This document shows, piece after piece, positions 16,478 through 26,953 of a stretch of 64,000 bases of DNA (position 1 is its first letter; each line of letters opens with the position of its first letter). The notes below the pieces were generated by a model that was not told the DNA's origin, made no database searches, and worked only from the letters and a program-made list of their open reading frames with translations. A program made the position numbers and the translations under genes. Origin of the DNA: Geomonas propionica (GTDB taxonomy: Bacteria > Desulfobacterota > Desulfuromonadia > Geobacterales > Geobacteraceae). The DNA is taken from contig NZ_JAEMHK010000008.1 in assembly GCF_016458235.1 (NCBI RefSeq), positions 124,001-188,000 of the forward strand, read 5' to 3'.

Positions 16478-17344
16478 CTATACCTCCACGCCTTTGACCA
16501 GTTCCTCGATTAGCTTCATCTTGTCGGGGTCCGGGACCTTGATGGTGTCTGCGCTGAAGGCAAGTTCCCGCTCCATGCAGTCATACAAGTCGTAGAGGGT
16601 GCCGTTCTCGACGGAAAAGGAGAAAGCATCGAAGATGCGGGGATGGCAGGCCATGGTGGCGAGCCTCTCGGAAACCCGGTCCTCGTAATAGGTGGCGACC
16701 AAGCTGTCCGGGAGGACGAAACGGTAGTGGATGAAGGAGGAATCCTTGGTGCGGACCAGTTCGTAGCTGTAGTGCTGCAGCATGGCGTCGGTTTCGCTGA
16801 AGGCCGTCCCGATGGCGGAGAGCACCGTCTTCAGGTCCTGCTCCACCAGCCCCTGGCGGGCCAGTGCTTCGGTAACCGCCTCGTCATCGCCCTGGCGCGG
16901 GTGACGCACGCCCTCGTGCTCATCCTGCCACTGAGACAGCAGTTTCTTCAGTAGCGAAAATCTGCCAGTCAACGGGGCGAGATCGATGGCCGCGTTCAAC
17001 AGCTTCGGCTCCTGGGGGGCACGATCCAGCGCGAGCAGGGCATACTTGGCTGCATCGTTCCAAAGGCAGCACTTTTTAAGGGCGAAGGCGTAGTACATCA
17101 AGGAGAGATAGGAGTCGGAGAGTTCGATGGCCTGGAGGTACTGGGCGTGCATCGACACGATATCGTGTTCCAGGCAGGCAACAAGCCCGAGCAGGAGATG
17201 AGCGGATACCGGATCCTTTTTCAGGAGCGTGTGCGCCGCCTTCTTGTATTTCGCCAGCTTCAGTCCTTGCGTCACGTCCCGGCGGGTGAAGCTTCCCAAC
17301 TCCCGCAGGAGTTGGCCGAAATCGGGCTGTTTGCGGAAGAACAT
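16478..17344 (-). CDS. TPR-like helical protein, possible partner of the YhaV-like toxin
   Basis: A 288-residue soluble protein with no family I can name. Residues 1-140 are alpha-helical with TPR-like periodicity (AKYKKAAHTLLKKDPVSAHL, LNAAIDLAPLTGRFSLLKKL). The C-terminal half (about 175-288) is a separate alpha/beta-looking domain containing FIHYRFVLPDSLV. It ends exactly where the YhaV-like gene begins and carries that gene's ribosome site, so it occupies the usual antitoxin position. It is much larger than PrlF (about 110 residues). An antitoxin role is speculative. Confidence 0.6.
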   Translation of the reverse strand: MFFRKQPDFGQLLRELGSFTRRDVTQGLKLAKYKKAAHTLLKKDPVSAHLLLGLVACLEHDIVSMHAQYLQAIELSDSYLSLMYYAFALKKCCLWNDAAKYALLALDRAPQEPKLLNAAIDLAPLTGRFSLLKKLLSQWQDEHEGVRHPRQGDDEAVTEALARQGLVEQDLKTVLSAIGTAFSETDAMLQHYSYELVRTKDSSFIHYRFVLPDSLVATYYEDRVSERLATMACHPRIFDAFSFSVENGTLYDLYDCMERELAFSADTIKVPDPDKMKLIEELVKGVEV

Positions 17345-17352
17345 GGTCGGGC

Positions 17353-17619
17353 TCAGCTAAGCCCGGTGCCGCAGAACCGGCACGAGGTCTCGCGCCATTT
17401 GCTGAACTCACTGCACTTGGGACATTGCCGATAATGCCCCTGTACCGGGCGGAGCGGGCGTTGAAAGAGGGTGATCATTACGGTGGGAGCGAAGAGGCCG
17501 TTCAGCAATAACCACAGGAACGGGTTACGCCCCTTGGTGTATGCGACATAGGCACCGATGGAGCCCGGCAGGATAAAGAAAATCAGGACGAATCCCCATT
17601 CCATAACGTTGGTAGGCAT
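17353..17619 (-). CDS. Small membrane protein with C-terminal zinc ribbon
   Basis: An 88-residue protein. Two hydrophobic segments (about residues 8-26 and 34-51) are followed by a CPKC...CRFC pattern (about 67-84), a zinc-ribbon arrangement. A GGAG ribosome site precedes the ATG. It ends 8 nt before the TPR-like gene and is probably first in the three-gene minus-strand operon. The function is unknown. Confidence 0.7.
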   Translation of the reverse strand: MPTNVMEWGFVLIFFILPGSIGAYVAYTKGRNPFLWLLLNGLFAPTVMITLFQRPLRPVQGHYRQCPKCSEFSKWRETSCRFCGTGLS

Positions 17620-17672
17620 GTATGCTCCAGTAATCGGTGAGCCCCCCTCCCTTCCGGGACAGGAGCAGGGAA

Positions 17673-17963
17673 TCAGGTTCTCGGTTCGGTCCTGGTGATG
17701 GTGCTGCGCAGCTCAAGCCCCAAAAGTCCAGCTGCTTCGTGGACCGCGTTCAGGTAGCGCTCCTTGAAGTGCGGCAGGGCGTCGGTCGGATTGCCATCCT
17801 CGTCCCAGGGAAGCTCGGTGCGCGACAGCACGATCAAGATCTCCTCCATCGCATCCCTTTGCTTTCTCAGTTCGCGAATCTCTTGCACAGCCTCACGCAA
17901 CAACTCAGCCGTGGCCGGATCGTCGGATGTCGCTGCCTGCAACTTCTGTAGCATATCGGTCAT
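17673..17963 (-). CDS. Hypothetical small coiled-coil protein
   Basis: A 96-residue protein from ATG 17963, chosen because GAGGAGCG lies just upstream; a longer frame to 18056 lacks a ribosome site. Residues 15-45 (LLREAVQEIRELRKQRDAME) look like a short coiled coil. No transmembrane segment or known domain is recognised. Confidence 0.6.
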   Translation of the reverse strand: MTDMLQKLQAATSDDPATAELLREAVQEIRELRKQRDAMEEILIVLSRTELPWDEDGNPTDALPHFKERYLNAVHEAAGLLGLELRSTITRTEPRT

Positions 17964-18166
17964 CGGTCGCTCCTCTTGAGTGGTGGCATGGTAGCAGTGA
18001 GGCGTATACGAGTCAACAGCCTTTATAAGTCCGTATTGCCGGTCTGTTCCATGCACCGGTCATGTCTTCCCCGCCGCAAAGCTGATTTCTTTTAATTGCC
18101 AAAGCGTAACAAAGGCTTTATGCTCTCCCACTTGCAGTCACCACTACTCAAACAAAGGACGATCAT

Positions 18167-18787
18167 ATGAACAAGCTCGTAACTCTACTCATCGGCTCCG
18201 CTCTCACCTCTCTCATTGCCGCCAATGGTTTTGCGGCTGAGGCAGCCCCCGCCGCGGCCGCGGCAGCAGCACCTGCCGCAATTGTGGCCCCTGTTGCACC
18301 GGCTGCCCCTGCCAAGGACGATGCAAGCGCAACAGTGAAGATCGCCTATATCGACATGGCGAAGGTCGCTGCGGAATCTCCCGAAGGGAAGGCGGCAGGC
18401 GAGTCGCTCAAGAAGAAGTCGGAGCAGTTGCGCAGCAAGCTCGACGCCAAGACCAAGCAGCTCGAGAAGCAAAAAGCGGCCATCGAGGCAAAGCTCCCTA
18501 CCATGACCCAGAAGGAGCGCGCCGCCAAGGCGGCCGAGTTCCAGAAAAAGGTCGAGGAGTACCAGAAGCTGGCCCGCGCAAGCGAGTTGGAGGTGAGCAA
18601 GTTGCAGGACAAGCTGACCAACGAAATCGGCGGTGTGATCAAGAAGGCAGCTGCGGATTATGCCAAGGCTAATGGGTACCTGCTGGTGGTCGAGGAGAAA
18701 GGTGTGCTCTTTGCTGATGAAAAGGTAAAGCCGAAGGACATCAGCGAAGAGGTTGCCGCCGAACTTTCCAAGAAAGGCAAGAAATAA
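18167..18787 (+). CDS. OmpH/Skp-family periplasmic chaperone
   Basis: A 206-residue exported protein. The signal peptide ends near residue 24 (ANGFAAEA), then comes an unusual Ala/Pro-rich stretch to about residue 48. The mature domain opens with KIAYIDMAKV, the typical Skp N-terminal strand, then a long coiled coil (about 70-155, SEQLRSKLDAKTKQLEKQK) and a C-terminal strand (GYLLVVEEKGVLFADEKV). Skp trimers hold unfolded outer-membrane proteins in the periplasm. It stands alone here, outside the usual bamA-lpxD context, so it may be a paralogue. AAAGGACG precedes the ATG and a strong terminator follows. Confidence 0.8.
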   Translation: MNKLVTLLIGSALTSLIAANGFAAEAAPAAAAAAAPAAIVAPVAPAAPAKDDASATVKIAYIDMAKVAAESPEGKAAGESLKKKSEQLRSKLDAKTKQLEKQKAAIEAKLPTMTQKERAAKAAEFQKKVEEYQKLARASELEVSKLQDKLTNEIGGVIKKAAADYAKANGYLLVVEEKGVLFADEKVKPKDISEEVAAELSKKGKK

Positions 18788-18829
18788 CCTCGCTACCAGA
18801 CACAACCGCATCATCCCTTTCGCTTCATC

Positions 18830-18869
18830 GATTCGCCGCCTCGTGATTCACTGGCGGCGAATCCTTTTT
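18830..18869 (+). terminator. Rho-independent terminator after the OmpH-like gene
   Basis: GATTCGCCGCC and GGCGGCGAATC form an 11-bp stem with a 12-nt loop, followed by CTTTTTCC. It lies 43 nt after the stop. Confidence 0.85.
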
Positions 18870-18993
18870 CCCCCCAAGACACATCTCTCCCCTTCCGGTA
18901 AAAAAACAACAAGCTCTAAGACAAAGCAATAATCGTTGGTAGAATGTCTTCTTGTTTCTGGATGACAAATTCCGAGCGGTACAGGGGACAACG

Positions 18994-19464
18994 ATGAGGC
19001 TAAGACTTCGGCTTATTTCGCTCTGTCTGGCGCTGGTCATCTCCTGCCGGTGCGGGGTTGCGGAAGCGACCCTGGGGGAGCCGGCCGAGACCATCGCCAG
19101 GGACACCAAGAGTTTCGCGGGCGTGCTTCAGAAGTCGGCAACCCGGGGCAAGTACCGCGTCCAATCCATCGCATCAGGTACCACTGCCACCACGGTGCGG
19201 GAATACGTAGCGCCTTCGGGCGTCGTCTTCGCGGTGGCCTGGAACGGCTTAGTGCACCCGGACCTGAAGGTGTTGCTGGGAAACTATCACAGCGACTACC
19301 GCAAGGGGCTGTCCCACGCCGCGCGTCAGCCCGGGCGCCGGGGTGCCAAGGTAGCGACGGAGCGACTGGTGGTGGAGACCTGGGGGCACATGCGTAACTT
19401 GCAAGGGCGGGCCTATCTTCCGGAACTGCTGCCCGAAGGAGTGAGCGTCGATGAGATCCGTTAA
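18994..19464 (+). CDS. DUF2844 domain exported protein
   Basis: 156 residues from ATG 18994, preferred over an upstream in-frame start because it opens directly into a signal peptide (MRLRLRLISLCLALVISC). The mature part begins LGEPAETIARD and contains VREYVAPSGVVFAVAWNG and HPDLKVLLG, the hallmarks I associate with DUF2844. The function is unknown. It overlaps the next gene (DUF3443) by 14 nt; these two families often occur together. Confidence 0.75.
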   Translation: MRLRLRLISLCLALVISCRCGVAEATLGEPAETIARDTKSFAGVLQKSATRGKYRVQSIASGTTATTVREYVAPSGVVFAVAWNGLVHPDLKVLLGNYHSDYRKGLSHAARQPGRRGAKVATERLVVETWGHMRNLQGRAYLPELLPEGVSVDEIR

Positions 19465-20905
19465 GCTGTCGGCAGTCATGGCCATGGTCGCAGTGCTCGT
19501 TGGTTTGCTGGGATGCGGCGGAGGAGGAAGCAAGGGACCCGCGCTCACCTCGATAACGGTTACCCCGGGAGATTCAACCCTCTCTGTTGGCACGACCGGT
19601 CGCTTCACAGCTACCGGCACCTATTCCGACAACAGCACACGTGACATCACCAACCAGGTTTCCTGGAGTTCCTCCGTTACCGGGGTAGCGACCATTAGCA
19701 ACGCGTCGGGGAACAAGGGGGTGGTTACCGCGGTGTCGGTCGGGACCACGACGCTAACGGCCAAGGTGGGATCGTTCAATGCAAGCACCACTCTCACCAC
19801 CACGCCGGCATTGACCCCTGTCGCCAACGTGATGCCGTTGACGGTGAACGGTTCCCTCTGCTCCCCGGGCAGCTATCTCAACAAGGCCTGCGTCAGCGTC
19901 ACCATCTGTAACCCCGACCTCTCCGCATGCCAAACAGTGAACGACATCCTGCTTGATACCGGCAGCTATGGGTTGCGGGTCTTTCAGCAGGCGATTCCTG
20001 ACCTGACGTTGCCGCCTGTCGCCAGCGGCACCGGCTCTCTTACCGGCTGCGTCCAATTCGCCGACAACAGCTCGCTTTGGGGCCCGATCAAGACGGCGAT
20101 GGTGAAACTGGGCAACGAGCCGTTCGTTTCCGTACCGATCCAGGTGATTAACTCCAGCTTCGGTTCGCTCCCCAGCGCCTGTGCCAATGCCGATCCGACC
20201 CCGGTATCTTCCGGATTCGCCGGGATACTCGGGGTTGGCGTCGCCAAGGAAGATTGCGGCCCCCTCTGCACCTTCACATCGGCCAATGGCGTGTATTTCA
20301 GCTGCAGCGGAAGCGTCTGCGTTGACACCACTGTCCCGCTCGCCGACCAGGTGCAGAACCCGGTCGCGACACTTCCCGTGGACAACAACGGCCTGATCGT
20401 CAGCCTGCCACCGGTTCCCGTTGGCGGTGTCCCTTCCATCGCAGGCTCGGTGATCCTCGGGATCGGCACCAGCACCAACAATACCCTTACCAGCTCGGTG
20501 GTACTGAAAACCGATGCAGATGGAGACTTCACCACCATCTTCAACGGCACCCCCACCAACGGGTTCGCAGACACCGGTTCCAACGGGTTATTCTTCCCGA
20601 GCACGGATTCGACTCTGCTCCCGGTATGCCCCTCGCCCAATACTGACTGGTATTGCCCGCCGGTGACCAGGACCCTTCTGGCGACCAACGTCAGCGCCAC
20701 TGGCGCACCGAGATCGACGGTCAGTTTCCAGATTTCAAATTTCATCAGCCTCGTCAACAGCTCCAACCATGTTTTCAGCGATATCGGCGGACAATCGAGC
20801 TTCGGCTTCGACTGGGGACTCCCCTTCTTCATGGGGCGCAGCGTTGCCTTCGGGATAGAAGGTGAAACCTCCCCCCTCGGTACCGGACCCTACGTCGCCT
20901 ATTGA
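19451..20905 (+). CDS. DUF3443 family lipoprotein with bacterial Ig-like domain
   Basis: 484 residues. The N-terminus is a lipoprotein signal ending in LLGCGGGG. Residues about 35-120 form a Big-type immunoglobulin-like domain (ITVTPGDSTLSVGTTGRFTA). The rest begins NGSLCSPGSYLNKACVSVTI and has many paired cysteines and DTGSYGLRV and FADTGSNGLFFPS segments. The two DTGS motifs resemble pepsin-like aspartic protease active sites; this is a visual resemblance only. It is predicted to sit at the cell surface or in the periplasm, coupled to the DUF2844 gene by overlap. Confidence 0.75.
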   Translation: MRSVKLSAVMAMVAVLVGLLGCGGGGSKGPALTSITVTPGDSTLSVGTTGRFTATGTYSDNSTRDITNQVSWSSSVTGVATISNASGNKGVVTAVSVGTTTLTAKVGSFNASTTLTTTPALTPVANVMPLTVNGSLCSPGSYLNKACVSVTICNPDLSACQTVNDILLDTGSYGLRVFQQAIPDLTLPPVASGTGSLTGCVQFADNSSLWGPIKTAMVKLGNEPFVSVPIQVINSSFGSLPSACANADPTPVSSGFAGILGVGVAKEDCGPLCTFTSANGVYFSCSGSVCVDTTVPLADQVQNPVATLPVDNNGLIVSLPPVPVGGVPSIAGSVILGIGTSTNNTLTSSVVLKTDADGDFTTIFNGTPTNGFADTGSNGLFFPSTDSTLLPVCPSPNTDWYCPPVTRTLLATNVSATGAPRSTVSFQISNFISLVNSSNHVFSDIGGQSSFGFDWGLPFFMGRSVAFGIEGETSPLGTGPYVAY

Positions 20906-20925
20906 TGTGACCGCACCTAGATCAC

Positions 20926-20959
20926 AAAAAGCACCTTGCAATATGCGGGGTGCTTTTTT
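20926..20959 (+). terminator. Rho-independent terminator after the DUF3443 gene
   Basis: AAAAAGCACC and GGTGCTTTTT form a stem around TTGCAATATGCGG and end in a T-run. Confidence 0.85.
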
Positions 20960-21073
20960 AGTTTTTATGCCAATGGACCTCGTTAAGCGACGCTTCAGTT
21001 TGACCTGACCGACGCCATCCGATAGTATCCTCATTGTTGTAATATCAATCGGCTGCAATGTGAGGGGGCATCC

Positions 21074-22606
21074 TTGTTCAAGTCATTACTGTTGGTTTCG
21101 GTTTTCCTTTTGGCCTTGGCACAAGTACATGCTGTTGCCGCTTCCGCAGCCGCTGAGAGCAAGCCACAAAGCGTGGAACAGCAAGAAACCTCGAGTAAGC
21201 CGGCGACAACGGCACGAGCCGTGATAACCAACCACAAGGTACAGATCGGCGGCAAGGAATTGTCGTACCAGGCCTGTGCCGGAACGCTGCCGGTGCAAAA
21301 TGACGCGGGCGAGACCGAGGCGGAGATCTTCTACGTCTCCTACCGCATGCCGCAACCCGCCTCGGCACCCCCTCGCCCCCTGCTCTTCGTGTTCAATGGA
21401 GGCCCCGGTGCCGCCTCGGTCTGGCTCCACCTTGGGGCGCTCGGGCCTAGACGGGTGCAGATGCTGCCCGACGGTAACATGCCTGCGCCCCCCTTCCACT
21501 TGGTCGACAACGGCTCCAGTTGGCTCGATGTTGCCGATCTCGTCTTCGTTGACCCGGTCGGCACCGGCTATAGTCGCGCCGTCAAACCCGATCTTGCCAA
21601 GAAGTTCTCCGCGGTGCAGGCCGACATCGATTCGCTGGATCGTTTCATCAGGCTCTACCTTACCCGCAACGGGCGCTGGAACGCTCCCGTGTTCCTGGTC
21701 GGCGAGAGCTACGGCACCTTCCGCTCGGCTGGGCTGGCGGAGCATCTGGTAGAGCATGGCGTCGCGCTGAACGGCGTCATCCTGATTTCCAGTGTCCTCA
21801 ACATGCAGACCATTACCTTCGACTACGGCAACGACCTCCCCTACCAACTCTTCCTCCCCAGCTACACCGCGACGGCTTGGTACCACCATAAACTCGCGCC
21901 TGAATTGCAGGCGGACCTGGACCGGACCCTGGCCCAGGCCGAGCAGTGGGCGGGATCGGAGTACCTGTGGGCGCTCAACAAAGGGGATCGGTTGACCCCG
22001 GCGGAACGCAAGGCGGTTGCGGAAAAACTGGCGCGATTCACCGGGCTCGGCATCGACCTGGTGGAAAACCGGAATTTGCGGGTGGATAACAGGGATTTTG
22101 CCAAGGAGTTGCTGCGCGGCGAGGGGCGCATGGTGGGGTTGATGGACAGCAGGCTGAACGCGGAGAACCCTGAGCCGGGCAGGCACTTGGGCTTTGACGC
22201 GACCGTGACCACCATTCGCCCCCCTTTCACCAGCGCCGTCAACGCGTATCTAAGGGAGGAGCTTGGCTATCAATCCGATCTCGAGTACTTCGTGCTGGGA
22301 GGGGGCATCGGCCGCTGGGACTGGGAGGCCAAGAACAGCTATGCCGATACCGGCGAAAACCTGCGCAACGCAATGGTGAAGAATCCCTACCTGAAGGTGC
22401 TGATCGCCTCGGGTCTCTTCGACCTGGCCACACCGCATTTCGCCACCGACTACACCGTGGCGCACCTGGGAGTGGGAGGTGAACTGCGGCGCAACATCTC
22501 CATCAAACGGTACCGCTCGGGGCACATGATGTACCTGGAGTCCGACGCGTTGGCGCAGCTTAAAAAGGATGCGGCGGAATTTATCGGCCAAACCCTCAAG
22601 CGTTAG
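21074..22606 (+). CDS. Exported S10-family serine carboxypeptidase
   Basis: 510 residues from a TTG start; GAGGGGG lies 8 nt upstream and the frame opens into a signal peptide (FKSLLLVSVFLLALAQVHA). The serine carboxypeptidase features are all visible: NGGPGAASVW oxyanion region, VDPVGTGYSR, the nucleophile in GESYGTFR (about residue 218), Asp in SGLFDLATP (about 451) and His in RSGHMMYL (about 485). It is predicted to be periplasmic, trimming C-terminal residues of peptides. It converges on the nuclease gene with only 6 nt between stops. Confidence 0.88.
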   Translation: MFKSLLLVSVFLLALAQVHAVAASAAAESKPQSVEQQETSSKPATTARAVITNHKVQIGGKELSYQACAGTLPVQNDAGETEAEIFYVSYRMPQPASAPPRPLLFVFNGGPGAASVWLHLGALGPRRVQMLPDGNMPAPPFHLVDNGSSWLDVADLVFVDPVGTGYSRAVKPDLAKKFSAVQADIDSLDRFIRLYLTRNGRWNAPVFLVGESYGTFRSAGLAEHLVEHGVALNGVILISSVLNMQTITFDYGNDLPYQLFLPSYTATAWYHHKLAPELQADLDRTLAQAEQWAGSEYLWALNKGDRLTPAERKAVAEKLARFTGLGIDLVENRNLRVDNRDFAKELLRGEGRMVGLMDSRLNAENPEPGRHLGFDATVTTIRPPFTSAVNAYLREELGYQSDLEYFVLGGGIGRWDWEAKNSYADTGENLRNAMVKNPYLKVLIASGLFDLATPHFATDYTVAHLGVGGELRRNISIKRYRSGHMMYLESDALAQLKKDAAEFIGQTLKR

Positions 22607-22612
22607 TTCAAC

Positions 22613-23380
22613 TTATTGCCACAGTGCAGGCGGCGTCGGAGTCTCAATCCTGTCTTGCTCCTCCTTGGGGAGGATAGAAAAGAAATCCAGGCCGGTCTGT
22701 CTTTCCACCTCGCGCACCGGTACCAGGTACTTCGGCATGTCGTCGGACTCCAGCGGTTGGTTCGGCATGATCAGCGCCAGCGCCTCACGCCGGGCCGGAT
22801 CGAGGATCACCTTGTACAGCGCGGACGGTACCGCCACGTGGTTGCGGCCGATAGTCTTGACCGCCCCCTTGGGGTAGATCGGCCCGCTGTAGATGAAAAG
22901 CTCTCCCCGCTTCTCCACCCACGCACGCACCTTCCCCTCCAACTCGGCCCAGATGCCGCGGTTCATCCCCTCGCCCGCCTGCGGCACCATGTTGGAGAGG
23001 AAGAAACTCTCCGACATCGCCTGTTCGTCCCACGCCATGTCAGCGGCCGGCGCCATATGGCCCCGGTCGTAACCCGATCCCCGGTAATCGGAAAGCTCCG
23101 CGCGCTCACCCTTGAGAAGATCGAGATCGGGGCGGAAGTTGTTGGATCGCTTCAGCTTCACCAGCAGCCGCTCCCTGGTCATCCGCTCGACAACCCAAAG
23201 CGGCGTCTTTCTCTGCGCGTCGTGGCTCAAAAGGAAACCCTTGCGGCAAAGGAGGTCCCCGCTTTGCCCGGGAACGCCGTAGGCTGCGAATTCCCGGCAC
23301 TCCTCGACGGGTCCGCCGAACGCTGAGGTTGCCGTTACCAGAAAGAGAACAATGAATTGGAGGAATCGGATACGAGGCAT
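22613..23380 (-). CDS. Secreted DNA/RNA non-specific endonuclease (NucA type)
   Basis: 255 residues with a signal peptide (LQFIVLFLVTATSAFGG). The active-site motif is DRGHMAPAADM (about 105-115), with the catalytic His and a downstream Asn (FLSNMVPQ, about residue 131) that binds magnesium. Length and motifs fit the Serratia nuclease family, which degrades extracellular nucleic acid. It is a single gene, convergent with the S10 peptidase. Confidence 0.9.
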   Translation of the reverse strand: MPRIRFLQFIVLFLVTATSAFGGPVEECREFAAYGVPGQSGDLLCRKGFLLSHDAQRKTPLWVVERMTRERLLVKLKRSNNFRPDLDLLKGERAELSDYRGSGYDRGHMAPAADMAWDEQAMSESFFLSNMVPQAGEGMNRGIWAELEGKVRAWVEKRGELFIYSGPIYPKGAVKTIGRNHVAVPSALYKVILDPARREALALIMPNQPLESDDMPKYLVPVREVERQTGLDFFSILPKEEQDRIETPTPPALWQ

Positions 23381-23471
23381 GGGTCCGCCGCAAGGAATCC
23401 GCCTGGCGGCGGGTTGATTTGGCGGCAGTTTAGCAGGAGGACGCTGTCCGGCGCAACAGTGTTGACAAGCT

Positions 23472-23666
23472 TCAGAGCAGGTCCCGCTCTGTCTCTACGT
23501 TGTGCAGGTTCAACTTCTTGTTAATTTCTCGCACATATTGAGGACTGCTGTTGTCCGTGCTGTCGTCCTTGAACTCAAGAAGGAGCTTCAAGAGATAATA
23601 GAAAAGCCCCAGCCCTAGGCAAGGCAGCACCCCTCCCAGCACCAGCATAACACCTGAATATTCCAC
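23472..23666 (-). CDS. Small single-pass membrane protein, unknown
   Basis: 64 residues from a GTG at 23666, chosen because AAGGAGGT lies 5 nt upstream; a longer frame from 23708 has no such site. A hydrophobic segment covers about residues 5-28, followed by a charged tail (EFKDDSTDNSS, NKKLNLHNVETERDLL). No family is recognised. Confidence 0.55.
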   Translation of the reverse strand: MEYSGVMLVLGGVLPCLGLGLFYYLLKLLLEFKDDSTDNSSPQYVREINKKLNLHNVETERDLL

Positions 23667-23855
23667 GCCGACCTCCTTCGTCAGAATGTTCAGACTGCAG
23701 CGGAACACAAATATATATTAGCCTGAATTAATGTCAAGCGAATGCCATCACTGATGTCGTGGGCGATAGTGGCGAGAAGCAGGCGTGGGTAGGGGTATGT
23801 GGAAGGTGAAAAAAAATTTAGCTGACAGTTTACACAATTGAAAAGTCGATTATCA

Positions 23856-23884
23856 TTGACACAATGAAAACAGCCTAATACTTA
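23856..23884 (+). promoter_or_regulatory. Possible sigma-70 promoter for the triple-repeat gene
   Basis: A perfect TTGACA is followed after 17 nt by TACTTA, a poor -10 match. It lies in a locally AT-rich stretch just upstream of the 23906 start. Confidence 0.35.
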
Positions 23885-24740
23885 CAACGCGAGGTACCAC
23901 TGACAATGCACGAGGGATTCCAGTCAGACCACAGCCGAGATGCTGCAGCAGAGACTTTCCATCGGACGGGTATGACCGAGCAGTTCACAGAGGTAAAGGC
24001 AAAGCTGATTCACAATGTCAGGCGCAATTCGAAGAGGTATGGCGCATTGACCTCCTCCCGCATCCTGTCCGTACTCGCCAAAGGGCTGCCGGGCGAACTG
24101 CAGCATGGAGTGTTGGAAGCTGTCTCGACAGGGGCGCTGGCCAGTGACATAAGAGCCCTGGTAACGCCGTCGGGTCAGCTTTTCCTCTACTCACAGGACT
24201 ATATGACCAGTGATGATGCCTCCGCCAAGGGTAAACTGGAAGAAGTGAAGCATGCCATGGCTGAAAGGATCCGCAGGGACTCCAGGGTAATTACGGCCCT
24301 CACCCCGTTGAACGCCATATTCACGCTGTGCCCGGAAATAAAGCCAGTGAAGGTATGTTCGCTGCTCAACGAGATGCAGACCCAGGTGCAGTACCGGGAC
24401 ATCAAAACCGTCTCCGCCTTCAGCGGCGAACTGTACCTGTACTGCGACGCGCATATCACCGAGAAGTACGCGGGGCTCCTGGTCCGTTCCGCCGTCACCG
24501 ATGCCTGCAGCACCATCGTGGAAACGGTACGGGAAGAATCCCGCATCTACCCCAGGCCGACCAGGGTGAGCCTCTTCACCAGCCATGTGTATGGCATCCC
24601 CGCCGCGACCCTACATCCCTGCATTGTGCGGGTACTCAACTCGCCGCAATTCAGCGATATCCGCAAACTGGTGCACCCCGAAACCGACGCCGAATACCTC
24701 TATTCCACGCTCCACATGAACGAGGAGCAGGCCTACTCGC

Positions 24741-26744
<2,004 letters not shown>

Positions 26745-26784
26745 GTAAGCTCCGTAAATGTTCAAGAAAAATATGATTTTGCTG

Positions 26785-26885
26785 TGAAGTCCCCCTTTCG
26801 CAAAGGGGGATTGAGGGGGATTTGCTTTTGATTGTGGAGAGGCAAATCCCCCCTGTCCCCCCTTCGCAAAGGGGGGAACTCTGGT
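26785..26885. repeat. Pair of family A palindromic repeats
   Basis: Two oppositely oriented copies of a repeat centred on CCCCTTTCGCAAAGGGGG (26791-26808) and CCCCCCTTCGCAAAGGGG (26857-26875) sit between etfA and the Fe-S oxidoreductase gene. They could fold into one large structure in the mRNA. Confidence 0.75.
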
Positions 26886-26953
26886 TCGGGTGCGGTGCTT
26901 TGTCGGCGGCATACTCAGTGGGACGGGACTTCACTGAAAACTGGGGAAGCTTT

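Noticed and set aside
26745-26912. N-terminal extension of the Fe-S oxidoreductase
   Set aside because: The extra codons are translation of family A repeat DNA; the ATG at 26744 has a ribosome site and opens into a membrane helix.
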